A DNA stretch of 64,000 nt, taken from contig HG738140.1 of the NCBI GenBank assembly GCA_000499405.2, positions 12,613,560 through 12,677,559 on the forward strand, given 5' to 3'. The number at the start of each line of letters is the position of its first letter. The first letter of the stretch is position 1. The notes below the pieces were generated by a model that was not told the origin of the DNA, did not search any database, and saw nothing but the letters and a program-made list of their open reading frames with translations. Of the stretch, positions 1 through 12,599 are shown one piece after another. Both the position numbers and the translations under genes were made by a program. The stretch is from Onchocerca volvulus. Its lineage: Eukaryota; Nematoda; Chromadorea; Rhabditida; Onchocercidae.

Positions 1-3000
1 GAGAAGAACAGATAATATTATCAAAATGAAAAAAATTTAAAGAGTTTGTACCTTTAGCAAGTCAATTCTAATCATTTCCAAAACTATTGTACCGTGCTCT
101 TTTAAAGTAAAATGGGTATATTTCATAAGTTTTATTGATTTATAGGTAAACTATCTTAATTTTTAGTGAGAAAATTATGCCACATAACATGGAAATATAT
201 ATTCCATATGAATGATGAAATATGAAGTACTATATGTCTTTCAGAAAATATTTTGTCTCGAGTAAATCATCAAGTTTACTAACACTAAATTCGGTCAATC
301 CTACATAATTAACGTGTTATGTATGAATACAAGATGTTTCCAGTATAATTTCACATAAACTTTACGTGAAGTTAAGAGCACTCTAATTATGATTATAAAA
401 TGAATGTTAACCTCTGTATTCCAGCGGTGCTCATAGATGTGTTGCGTGAAATTCCGTTGCCAAGCGGAAACAATTTGAGATGCATAATATGGATTCCATG
501 TATCAATATCCAGATTTGGCTTCGAATTGTGCTGCCGCTTTCGCACCTAAAGTAAAACCTAATATTGCGATGAGTATAAATGTAGTTTGACGAATCTGTC
601 TAAAACATATACAAGTTAAATCATAAAAAAATTCATCCAGATGAAGCATTTTCTCAAATGCTTCATCCTCGTCATATTTCCGAGTTTAATGGGAAAATAA
701 TGTTTTTAACGAACTTAATTTCTTTTGTGAACTTCTGATGATGCTTGCTATGAATAATTTTATTTGATCTATAATCTGAGTAACGCACATGATAAAACTA
801 TCAATAAATGTGAATGAGAATATGGAAAAAACCAATCTATTATTGTATGATATTGCGGTATAAATATATCAATACTTAAAGCAAATATTCTGAAGGAATT
901 AAATATAAAAACTAATTAAACCTTGTAACGTGCAAAGACATCATTGACACTTGCAACTAGGAAAATACTTTGGAAAGCTTCAGCACTTATCAACTTATGA
1001 TCTTTCCTCTTGACACCACCAATTATAAGATCTTCCGGCCATGTCATAGTATTTCGAGCAAATCCTTGACATCCGCCTGTCATTATTTTTCCGTAATCTG
1101 GATATTCCGGCATCTCTTCCTAAAATGACTTTCATCTGCAAGCAACGAACAGAAATCTAACATCTTTTAATTAGCATGGAAGCAAAAAATTTTCGCAAAA
1201 TAAAACCGCAAACTACAAAATTAGCATCGGAAGAATGATATATCAAAACCAGAGTAATCTAAATATTAAGTGCAATTTCCTAATTGAAAGATCATCAAGA
1301 AGAAAATGATAAGTGAAATACCGGTGTCAAAAATTCGCTCCATCGATGTTTATTCTCATTTAACCATTTCAAGAAACTCTTAACGTAACGAGAACATTGT
1401 TCTTCTTCAAGTTGCTCATTACCTAAAATATTAAAATGATTTAACCATTGACAAAGTGCTGAACTATCATGAAAAAATCTCTTATTCTCAATTTTTTAAT
1501 ATACCATGTCTAATATTCATCTATTTGTTATTGAATATCTAATAAACAACTTCTGTAAAATTTTCAAAAACTTAAAAATGTTTCAATCTTCAATAGTCAA
1601 TTAATGAGAAATAAAATTGTTACGAAATGCAAATTACGCATTATATTTCACTAAATTGTAATATGAAGTACATGGAAAATTTTTCAAATGAAAAATTTTA
1701 TTTTAACTGCAATTGGCAGAGAAAATCTCAATAAAAACTACTACCAAAAATCGAGTATATCAATTATTTTGATTCTTATGTTCGTTACTTGAGCTTTTCT
1801 CTTGATTTTATGAACAGATAAGATTAAATAACCATACTTTTTGTATCATTATTGGTGTTGTAATCATCATCATCATTATCCTCATATGCATAATAATCGG
1901 AGCTATCATCTTCTGTATCATTTCCAATTCTTGGTTTTATTGTTGTGATCATCTCCCGTTTTCTTCGCACTTTTTCCTCTGAAGGTGCTGAAACAAAGAA
2001 GACTAATGAATTTGATAAGAGCAGTTGACATTATATCTTACAAACAATTTATCAGTTGTATATTTGTTTCTATTCGTAAATGAAAAAAGTTTTATGAGAT
2101 AGTATTCACTCAAACAGATATTCCCTCCTGTCCTTTAAGCTTCTTCATGCTTTATTCTTTGTACATATGTTGCGAATGTAAATATTTTTTTTTTGAGCGT
2201 TTAATTAAATAAATCTAAAAATGTTGCATTATCACACAACAAGCTAAGGCAGAAATATAATAGATGTGATTTTAATATCGCAAATAAATTTTCTTAAGAA
2301 AATTAACCAAAAATATCATCAAGAAGCTGGAATGTAGGAGCATCAGGATTCCGTATCGCTTCTGCTTCCAATTTTATCTGTTCACTTTCTGGCTTTGCCA
2401 TATTCCAAGTTTGGAACTTTTTAAAAGCTCCACAATGATCGAAAGCATTTGGTGATGTAGGTGGACATTCGGGATCTAATGGATCAATACACCAACGATC
2501 CAAATAAGCAGATCCTATTCCGGTCTGTAAATAAGTATTAACATTATAGCTTATGAAATATGCATCCTTTAATTAAAATAGACTAGATTATATTTGAAAT
2601 CTTATAAAATTGATTATATAAAACATTTCCTTTATTGCTACATTCGGAAATTTTTACTCTTTCAAAGTTACTGTAGAGTGATCCAACATCGAAAAGTGTC
2701 GCAACTTCTTTCAGCACCGCTGTGGGATCTAAATTTTTCCACGATATGCCACCTTTTGGTAAATTATTAATGAAAGCTTGCACATCGGGTCTATAAATGT
2801 TTCAGATTTAATAAGTGCACTGTAATTAGCTTGTTATAAAGCTAACGAAGTAATTAAAATTTTAAATAGAATTTAGCATGTTTTTCATGGTGACTTACAA
2901 TTGATGATTGACCTCTACAATATGTAATTATATAAATGAATTAAATGAAAGAATGAAACAAATTATCCTATTCACTTCCTGCAACACATCGGATATTATT

Positions 3001-5406
3001 TATTGAAAAATAATAAAAAAATATTCACAGATTGATTTGCAAATTCAAACGTTATATTTCTTTTCTCTTTAGAGAAATAAACAAACCCTAAAGAGAGTGG
3101 TGGTGTTGGTCCCAATGGTTTTGATCCTTCCCAAAAGCAATCAATAGGTGTAATCCAAATGCATGGGATCAATCGATTCAACAGTTTGATCAATACTTCA
3201 GCAAAAGGTCCAAGAGATAATTGCGGTGCCGGTGGCTTGAAGCATATGTCAGATAATGTCCAATTTCTAAAACAATCGCTAATTTTTGGTCAGGGAAGGT
3301 GTAGCAAGCGCATTAAAAAAATTCTTTATAAAACTTTTCTAGATCTCTCTGCTAAAATTTTTCATAAAAAATTTTGAAGAATTCAGTAAATACTAAAATT
3401 AGGCATATTAAAATTGAAAAACTAAATTTAAATTCTTAAATGAATTATTTTTCGAATGAAATTACATACTCGCCATACATTTCCACTTGAAAATTGGCAA
3501 TTTCTTGCATAATTTCTACATGTTTAAGTAACGATTCTTTATTCAAAGCATTTGATCCTATCGTTGCAGGTGTTTGTATCAATACCTAGAAAGTATAATT
3601 TGAATAGCAATTATAAATAAAAGAAAATTATAGATAAAAGTTTTTGAAGTCTGATACGATGACTTCCCACTTATACTACTACATTTAATGATTCCATATC
3701 AATGGTTTCTACGATCAGAATTAATTTCATTTATCATTGATTTCAGAATACCTGAAAGCGACTATCAAATGCTTCGTCTAAGCCCATTTCATTTTCTTCT
3801 TCGTCTTCTATATCATTTGTTGATTTTATGGATACGACAGGTTCATGAATATCTATAATTATTGTTGTCAAATCAAGTGTGCAAGTCTGTTTCAAATTGA
3901 AAAAAATTTAAAGTCTTAATTTTGAGTGATTGAAAAAAACAATAATTGAAAAAAAATTCATTGATTATTGCTAACTTTGATAGTAGAAGAAATGAGGAAA
4001 TAATTGGGAAATATAATTTTAAATTGGATTTAATCAAATAATTTTTAAAAAGAAATATTATAAAACGAACTTGGATTTTCAAAATCGGCTAAACGCTTTT
4101 GACGATTTACACCGTACTGATTATTTTGCTGTAGATGTCGAAGGTAATTTAATTCTTCGTCTAAACGTCCACCTTCTAAAATTTTATGTTATTTCCCATT
4201 AACTAAACTATGACATTTCTAAATTTTCAATCTTTTCGCTTCACTTTAATTAGGTAAATAAGATATTATTGAAAGGGAAAGAAAAAAATTAGCTCATTTT
4301 ATAAGTCTCATTCGAAATTCTGCATAAAATAATTCAAAATTAGTTTGAAAAGTTATAAGTCGATGAGACTGACCGTTTCACTAATAAATAGACGATTGTT
4401 TTTTTTAAATTGTCTAAATTTAGAAATTTTCCGAAAAAAGAAAGCAAAGATTAGGAATGTCTGATGGAAACTTACTTGATACCCATAATTTCATCAAATC
4501 AGTTTCAATGTGAACATATTGAAGTCCGAACGCACATATCAAATATAAACTTAAACCAACGATGACGACAGGCCAAGCCCAGTTTTGGACAAATGAACCC
4601 AATGAGAAAAGTAATGATTGAAAAAAGGAACGCACATAGAGTGCAAAGCGATTGCCCGTTGCTATACCCTACAAAAAATGGATTTGGATTTTATAAAATT
4701 TGGTTTTATCTTGGCTAGATAGGCAAAATTAATCGTAGCTAGATAAAATGTTAAGGTTAATCTTAGATTCCGCTGATAGCTGCATGCTTTGTTATCTGTT
4801 CTGCTCCAATAATCTTTGAATTTTTATAATTTCCAGTTCACAATGTCTGATAGTTTTATATTCAAAAATATAATCAATAGATTTTGAGAGATTATGGATC
4901 ATTCAGAGTAGAAAGGATGGAGGGAAAGAGAAGAAGGTCAAGGTTCGCAATATCAGGTATTTCTGACGAAAATTAATAATTAGATTAAAATTATCGATGC
5001 TTGGAATACAATCAAATTATATCTTTTATATCTTCTCTATTCTTCCAAAGGAAAATAAATAAAATTGATAATTAATTTACCACAAATTAATTTACTATAA
5101 ACATACTATTAATTTTTAATAACTAAATAATTATTTAATTCATTGATTAATTTTTTAATACAAACATTTGCAATTTTTCATTAAACACGAAAATCACATT
5201 TAATATGTCTTTATTAAAAATTAAATTTAATTATCACAATGAATTTTTTTTTGCTAAAAAAAAAAAGCTACAAAAACCTGATTTATCTGTTGCAATGCCA
5301 TATCAGCATCACACCATGTTGGTCGTGAAGAAAATTCTTGTTTCCATTTTTCTGAATATAATGATGAATCGGATGACTTCTTGCCAACCAACCATTTATC
5401 CAAAAT
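1..5406 (-). CDS. ptc: Patched-family receptor, 5' two-fifths of gene (partial)
   Basis: Patched proteins are 12-pass membrane receptors with a sterol-sensing domain that bind or transport Hedgehog-related ligands or lipids. Exons in order of transcription: 5278-5406, 4476-4668, 4071-4175, 3752-3852, 3470-3585, 3087-3266, 2625-2790, 2308-2524, 1838-1987, 1322-1422, 922-1119, 412-546 and probably 52-96. The first 12 total 1791 nt (597 codons) and keep one open frame with GT/AG ends. Visible Patched signatures: RPTWCDADMALQQI before the first membrane helix; WPVVIVGLSLYLICAFGLQY as helix 1, followed by ETDLMKLWV; VLIQTP; ITPIDCFWEG; WKNLDP; DPECPPTSPNA; GGCQGF...MTWPEDLIIGG; and SAWQRNF. These cover the cytoplasmic N-terminal part, helix 1 and most of the first large extracellular loop. 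The sterol-sensing domain and helices 2-12 lie beyond the left edge. Exon 5278-5406 starts after an acceptor, so at least one more 5' exon exists and was not located. I cannot separate the ptc-1 and ptc-3 types. Confidence 0.93.
1838..1987 (-). other. Acidic low-complexity exon inserted in Patched loop 1
   Basis: This is an in-frame exon (phase 1 in, phase 1 out) of the Patched gene. After a basic stretch (EEKVRRKREM) it encodes a strongly acidic run rich in Asp and Asn, with four consecutive Asp codons (GAT) near its end. It sits between the DPECPP block and the GGCQGF block, where I know of no comparable acidic segment in vertebrate Patched. The GAT/AAT repeat nature suggests microsatellite expansion inside coding DNA. 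Confidence 0.75.
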
Positions 5407-6850
5407 CTGAAGAAAAAAGAAGGGACTTTTAATATTTTAAAATATCACAGCAAATTAAAATAATAATATTGCATATTTTAAAATTATGTAATTCTAAAAT
5501 GAAGATTGAAATGAAATTAGAGAAATACTGTTAGCGTTAACTAAAGATGTGATTGTAAATTATGTCCATCAAGATAAGCACCAAAATTGATGAAATCATC
5601 AATACAAACAATATTCTATCAAGAATAAAGTCTTTTTTTTTCAAAACTTTCATTGTTAGTGATATCCATGAACTTACAATTAGTTTTTCATCAAACTATT
5701 TGAAATGATCGATGTTAACTAATAACCGATCAAGCATTAGATAATTTGAAGCAATTTTAAACATTACTAACATTTTAATACTTTATTAACGATATATTAA
5801 TGTGTTTTAGCATTTAATATTCTTCTCAAATCGAGTGGTACCAAAGGAGAATTGTTTGGAAAAATGATTTCATGGAAACTATAATAGATGCCTGAATCTT
5901 AACTAAGAAATCAGTTCATAAAAAGTTGAGATGATGAAAAATCTTAATGGTTAATAACAATGAAAAGCTGAAAATGATAGCGATTAAAAAATGAGGTCGG
6001 ATGGAAGGACGGAAAGCCAGTGATTAGTGAGAAGAGAAAAATATCGTGAAGACAATGAGATTAATCAGATCAATAACAGTAATGGCGGTGTTGATAAAGA
6101 TTTCATTAATAATATAAACTATAATTCTTTCAGTTCTAATCATATTTTTATAATTTGAGTACTAGTAATTAAAAAAACGACTTCAGCAACAAATTTAACA
6201 TTCCTTCAAATACAGATATGAATATTCAAGCCTGATTTTATCAGCTTATCAAATTTAAACAGACACTGTCTTCTCTCTTCCTTCCTTTCAGCCATGATCC
6301 TATCATCTCTTATTTATTGTTTATAAACAAAAAAGAAATTGAAATGACATACAAACTTATTTGAAATGGTGTTAAGCCAAAAAAATTATCAGTGAGACAA
6401 GTGATGCAAACATTCTGATTCAGAAGCTTTTGTCATTAATCATCATGATCATTACATTTTTCATGCGTAATTAGCGTTAACATGATATTCATTTAGTCTA
6501 AGCATTAATTAATGTTTCACAGATCAAATTATTTTCCGGGTTTATTGATGACGATAAGTTGGAAAAGTGTCATTTCATTGAATTTTTAATGACGTATAGA
6601 TCGCAAACTTTTTCTATGAAGTTTTTTTATAAAAAAAAAAATTCTTTTCGAAATTGAAATAAAGTGGAACAATTTAGATATTTACAAAGAAAACATGATT
6701 TAATGAACAGTACGAAATAAATTTTTTTCTTATTCCTAATTGAAACAAGGATACTTGCAAAAAAAACTCAATGAACCTTATGGAAGAAAAGAAACTTTTC
6801 TTGTATTTTTAATTGAAGAAAAAAGTGAACAGTGTCGATGAACAGTACGA
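5407..6850. other. AT-rich non-coding stretch, upstream of the first visible ptc exon
   Basis: No open frame here has family signatures or paired splice signals that I can support. It is probably intron of the Patched gene, because the exon ending at 5406 begins with a splice acceptor and its N-terminal exon must lie somewhere upstream. Confidence 0.5.
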
Positions 6851-6854
6851 AAGC

Positions 6855-7475
6855 AGCGAAATTTTTTTTGTTTCCACTCTTTTTTTTTTTTTTTTACTTT
6901 TTTTGCTTTAACGCTTCTGTAAACCAACATTTGCTATTTCAGTTTTTTTAAAGACATATGAAAAAATTTCCTCTTCGAATTTCGAAATTTTTTGTCGAAA
7001 AAAAAAAGGAAAATGCTCTATTCTTTTCAAAAATGGAAAAAAGAAGTTACTAGATAATAATCATGAATGTGCTTCAGATTTTGTATTTTGATAGTTCTAA
7101 TAGAGATTTTATGTCTCGATAGTTTTAATCTTAGATTTCATGCCCAGATAGATCCTGAATTATGCATTCTTTTCAAAAAAAAAAAAAAAAACCGATATCA
7201 GTATTGCACAAATTGAAACATCATTACATATCTAAATATATCATCTATGCTGTAATTATTCCACTCTCTGAATTTCTTATTTTTGATAATGTAACGGATA
7301 AACAAAAAATTTTCAATTAACCACAAAAGAAAGCGTACTTGATTGCAAAATGTTTCTTCTGGATGAAATATGGAAAAGAAAATGCTAACATCTTAATTAA
7401 TCGTTTTTGAGAAAATAGACATCTTGTTGATCGTATCACTTAGAGCCCTAAATCCGATCATTTGCTGTAAAGATA
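6855..7475 (+). repeat. Left arm of a large imperfect inverted repeat
   Basis: The reverse complement of this segment matches 9370-9895 over several blocks in the same order. The clearest are 7372-7466 against 9385-9480 (GATCGGATTTAGG, then AGTGATA..GATCAA.AAGATG, then TCAAAAACG) and 7050-7110 against 9660-9715 (GCACATTCATGATTATT). The outer part is weaker and A/T-run rich (CATATGTC.TTAAA). Arms differ by indels of tens of bases, so the repeat is old. Confidence 0.75.
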
Positions 7476-9369
7476 AAGAATGTAAATATTTGCAAAAAAG
7501 GATATGATGTGGTAAATAAAAGAGTGGGAACTATTGTAACGAAATAGATCGAATATGCAAATAATGATGCCCGTTAAATAATAGTAATTATAATAATAAA
7601 AGGTAATTACAGGATAATGGTCACTATGATAATAATAGCGATAGCTATAATAATGATAATAATTTTGGTGCTCAGTTTAGAGAATTTTTGAAATATTTCA
7701 CATTCCGTTAAAATAAATATTATATTTCATCTCCCTTTTAATTTTCGATTTGCACAGATAATACTGATATAATTATAAAAGGAAAGTGAAGAGTAGAAAG
7801 ATAGGATAGCATAGTGAACGTAAAGTAGAAGAAAAGGAAATCAGCATTACCTATAAAAATGTAAAAATTAGAAAACTATATAGGAAGAAGAACAAAAGAG
7901 AGATAAAAACATTTTAGAAATATTTCTTACCTATAACTATCAGTAAGTAAACTCCTATGCAAAAAATTAATAATATAAATGAAAAAAGCAAAGTACTAGT
8001 AATTGTTTTTCGCAAAAATTTTCTAGTTCTAGATATATAATAGGAATGCAGTTCACTAACCATAATCCTTCAATTACAAATTGGATTTCAAATTTGGCAA
8101 GAAAATTAGAGTAATTTTCGTCTGCTATCTTCAAGAAAATCAGGAAGCTCTTATTAATCAACCGCAGTGAAACTACATAGCCAAGGAAAGATAATTATAA
8201 AAGATGTGATACAGGTTTCAAGAATAATAATTGAACAATGATGAAATGGTTCTTGGCTTTAAGGAACTGTTACCTTTTTTTGAAATCCAAGCATGAAAGA
8301 ATTATCCTGTTTTTCAAATTTAAACATTTATTTATGAAAATAAAGATTTATGTATATAAATTTTTTAAATAAATATTTCCTTTTTGAAAAGTATTCATTG
8401 ATTAAAAGCGTAAAAAATGTATTAATTAGCTCTTTTATTATTATTTTTTATTTAATTATTTTAATTGAAATCCTTGCCTAGTTAGTTTTATTATGATTCT
8501 TTCATCAATTTTTTATGAGGCTAACTTCAGTTCGATTATCATCTTTCATTCATTTTATTTGTTTATTGCCTCATAATTTATTTAACCATTATTAATACTG
8601 ATAAGATCTACCATTTAATAAACAGTCACCTCCTATTATATGAGCATTTTCAATACCATTACATTTACATATTTGATTATCAAATTTATCATAATCTACT
8701 TCCTTTCAAAATTTGAATCTCTCTGCATTAGCGTTTAAATTATTATCATTTTTTATCTTTTCTTTAATTTTCAATTGAACCATTTCGCTTTTTTTTGTTT
8801 AACGTGCCGTAAAATGTCTTTTTAATGTAAATTTTTTGGTATTTATATATAAGGTATATGTGATTTCTGTGCATAAACTACTACTGACATTTGTTGTTAA
8901 TTTCTAAAGACTATGAATTAACGAAAAAAAAAAAAAGAAAAAACCGGTTTGATTAAATACAGTTTCCTTTTCTCTTCAAGAAATTCCTCTCTTTTTCTCT
9001 CACTTCCTCATTTTTTTTCCGCATCTAATAAATCAAGACATTGTGGTTATCATTGATGGCATGAAAATGAAATTTGCTGAAAAAAAAAAAAAAAAACAAA
9101 AGAATCCTTTTAGATCATAAAAATATCGCTGCAGTGCCAAGATAATTTTCAATAAATTCGATCTAATCGGAGTTGCTAGTGATCAAAGCTTAAGAATGTT
9201 TATAAAAATTTCAAACAAGCTGAGAAAATCTTGGCATTTATTGGCTTATCAAGGCCTAGTGATTAAATTGTCGATAATCTTATTAAGAGAAATTATTAAA
9301 CATAATGCGTAGGCATTTCAAATATTTTTTATGAGATCTATACACTATTTTTGTGTTTGCTATCAGTGA
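7476..9369. other. 1.9-kb spacer between the inverted-repeat arms
   Basis: AT-rich sequence with poly-A runs and no ORF above 64 codons. No transposase signature is seen in any frame, so nothing supports an autonomous element. Confidence 0.5.
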
Positions 9370-9895
9370 CAAATATATCTGTCAGTGAATGATCGGATTT
9401 AGGACTGTAAGTGATAAGATCAATAAGATGCTTATTTTGTCAAAAACGGTTAAATTAGATGTTGGCGTTTTCTTTTTTATTTTCCTTCCAAATAAAACAT
9501 TTTGTAAGCAAAAAAGCAAGGAAATTATGCTTCTTTCTATGATTAATTAAATATTTTTCATTATCAAAAATTAAAAATTCAGGGAGCAAAATGTTATAGT
9601 ATAGATGATCTATCTGGATGAGAAATTGACGATCAAAATTATCGAAACATAAGATCTATATCAGAGCTATCAAAATATTAAATCTAAAGCACATTCATGA
9701 TTATTGTCTAGCTAATCTTTCTTTCCATGTTGAAAAGAAATAACAGCGCATTTTTCTTTTTTTTTCAATCGAAAAATTTTGAAACTCAAACAACAAATCT
9801 TTTTCATATGTCCTTAAAGAGATCGAAATAACAAATATTAATTAAAAGAAATAATGGCTACAAGTAAAATTAAAATAAGAACAAAATTTTCAGAG
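9370..9895 (-). repeat. Right arm of the large imperfect inverted repeat
   Basis: Partner of 6855-7475, in inverted orientation. The inner boundary is sharp near 9380, where similarity starts just before GATCGGATTTAGG. The outer boundary is vague because both arms become A/T-run rich. Confidence 0.75.
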
Positions 9896-10480
9896 CAAAT
9901 CATTTGAATGACTGATAAATTGAGAATTTAAATATGATATATAAGTTATATTAACTTATTAGCAATATTTTTATCTATTTACTTTTATTTCCCTTTCCAT
10001 CATTATCCACTTCCTTCCTTCGCTCTCTTTGCTTTTGCCTAAAGCGAGAAAAAAAAAAAAAACTTACCTTATATATACGAAATGTCAATTTCTGTGATGC
10101 TGTACACCTTTCGGTGTGAATTTTCATTGTTGTCAACTGTTATATATTGCCAGAATATTCAATGATAGATTACACTCTTTCTTCCACAAATTTTTTCAGC
10201 AGAATTTGAGCAATTTCGAGGAAGAAAATTCCACCACGAAGATAAAATCCAGAATTTCTCGCCCAAATTCTAACCAATTTTTCCTGCACAATGGAATTTG
10301 AAAGAGACAGTCGCAAACAGAAAACAGAAAATGAACAACGCCAATGGAGAAATATTTTTCTCCTGTAATTTATTCTAAAATTAAATTCATAGCAAATATT
10401 ATCATTAAGAAACGCATTACATCGCATAGCTCTTTACAAATAAATAGAAAGAAGCAAAATGATAATCATATCAATAATAC

Positions 10481-10644
10481 AAATTTCTTTTACATCTATT
10501 TGATGCATTTATTTTACTAAATGATTATGCTATTGATAATAGCAATGATCATATTACTTAAGAAAGAGTAATATGATCATTGCTATTATCAATAGCATAA
10601 TCATTTACTAGAATAAACGCATCAAATAGATGTAAAAGAAATTT
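10481..10644. repeat. Near-perfect long hairpin (78-bp arms, 8-bp spacer)
   Basis: Positions 10481-10558 match the reverse complement of 10567-10644 at 75 of 78 positions, with an 8-base spacer. No coding potential is seen. If transcribed it would fold into a long stable RNA hairpin. It could be a MITE-like foldback element or a recent palindromic duplication. Confidence 0.9.
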
Positions 10645-12498
10645 GTTTACATAATTTCCACATCTAAAAATAACTTAAATTTATTTTCAACAGTTAAATT
10701 TCATTGTAACCCAACTGAAATAAGATATTTCGGAAATAACTATGTAAAAGTACTGTTATATAATAAATTTTTTCAATCTCAAAAACTTTTTTTAACTTGC
10801 TTAGGCAACACTTGATGAATATATAATATTATCATAATGTCATCCGAATAGTGCGTCGAACAGAAAACTACTCACTTATTTTGTTCTCTGTCACTAAAAG
10901 AATATGAAATTAAATCGCTTCCATTTCTCAAACTTTTTTGACTTTTCGCTTAATTGTTTGTGCATCGGCAAAATATTCTATCAATAAGGTAGAATAGTTG
11001 GTATTCGTAAATTGAAAACTGAAAACTAGTTAAAAGAACAGTTGTAATATTCTGTTCTGTAATATGCTTTAAATAAAAATTCGAACAAAAAGAATATTTA
11101 GAACCAAAAATTGTAACTCATGCCAAAATATTTTTGAATTCCGTCTATTACACAGTCATGCCAGAAGTCTACGGCACGAACGATTTGTGCCAAAAAGTCT
11201 ACGTCATGTGTCACATCTCTAGCGATTGTCACATCAAGATTTATGACACTATACATTGTGATCATCTTTCACCTTTCTTTTAATATCCATTGATATAACT
11301 TCTCTGAAGTTTCAATAAATCTTTATTTTTACTAATTCCATTGATATGATCATCAGTTTCATTAAAATAATTATTTATTTTTTTCATTGTATGAACAGAA
11401 ATAAAGAGGAAACTGTAAATTTATGTCAAAATATGAATAAAATAAATTTGCAGATATTTACGAAATATTTCGAAAGGAAAAAAAACTACAATTTTATGTT
11501 AAAAAAAAGATTGAAAGTGAATATTTGTGGGCAAGCGAGAATGATATTTAAGTAAACACCAAAGAAACCAGTTTATTAGCAAAACACAACAAAGTAATGA
11601 GAATTGTAAAAAATAAATTCAGAAATAGATGAGAAGAGAAACAGTACAGCAAATTTTTTTTGTTTTAATTTCTTTTCATCGGTTTTAATATGATACAACT
11701 AGATAATATTCAAAAAAAGTAAATGAAAAGTGTGGCTAAAAAAGTATGTGCCAATAAAAAAAATTTTTTTTTCAAAATCATTCTCATTATAATAAAAACG
11801 TCAAAATAAAGAATGAAAAAGTCAAAATGAAAACTTTTTGTTCAAAATAAATTCTGTTACGATGATTTCATGTGACTCCATGAGTTTATCTGTTTATGGT
11901 ATAGAATGACAACAGAAATGATAAAAATGATACGATGAAGATGCAAATAAGGAAAGAAGAGAGGATTGCCGCACTAAATTTTAAGTGTTTCTTAAAACTG
12001 TAAGATTGGGGAGGAGAGGGGAGGTGGATGAGAAATTAAAAATTTTCATCAAAATATCTGACGACAGGATATGAAAATGACGCCGAATAGCAACAAACAA
12101 TTTATTCTGTTTTCTCGTTTTTGTTTTATTTTTTTCTGATTAGAAAATTTTACCTCTCTCTTATCGTCATATTAACCTGAATGATGAAATCATGCCATAT
12201 TTTATTATAGTCATGATTATTTTGATAAATGAAACTCTGATAACATGAATCATATACAATAGCAATGGTTGTAGTAATTGTCATGTAATATTGAATTTTG
12301 AGCATTAAGTTAATGAAATGATGGTGAAAAAAAAAATCTCTAATGATGTAACAGAAATGGTAAAACGAGTTGTGTGATATCATTCCACTTATTATTTCGC
12401 ACTATCAACAGTCTCATTATTTTTGATTTATATTATCTGCATGTGATAAACGATGAATACTTCCTCTAGTTGAGAAATAATAAACAATAATGGTGTTG
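10645..12498. other. AT-rich non-coding stretch
   Basis: No gene is supported. A 41-codon frame at 11158-11283 stands out (listed separately). A pyrimidine-poor, G-rich patch lies near 12005-12030. Confidence 0.4.
11158..11283 (+). CDS. Possible small ORF, 41 codons, unknown function
   Basis: An ATG-to-TAA frame in a patch of higher GC than its surroundings. It begins MPEVYGTNDL and contains four cysteines, with no hydrophobic signal peptide or membrane segment. The first 50 bases contain an imperfect direct repeat (TGCCAGAAGTCTACGGCAC, then TGCCAAAAAGTCTACGTCA). It could equally be a fragment of a terminal exon or chance. I do not recognise it. Confidence 0.15.
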   Translation: MPEVYGTNDLCQKVYVMCHISSDCHIKIYDTIHCDHLSPFF

Positions 12499-12509
12499 AT
12501 AATAATAAT

Positions 12510-12563
<54 letters not shown>

Positions 12564-12599
12564 TATAATAATAATAATAGTAATAATAATAATAATAGT
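12499..12599. repeat. (AAT)n trinucleotide microsatellite
   Basis: About 100 bases of almost uninterrupted AAT/TAA repeats, with a few T or G substitutions. Confidence 0.95.
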
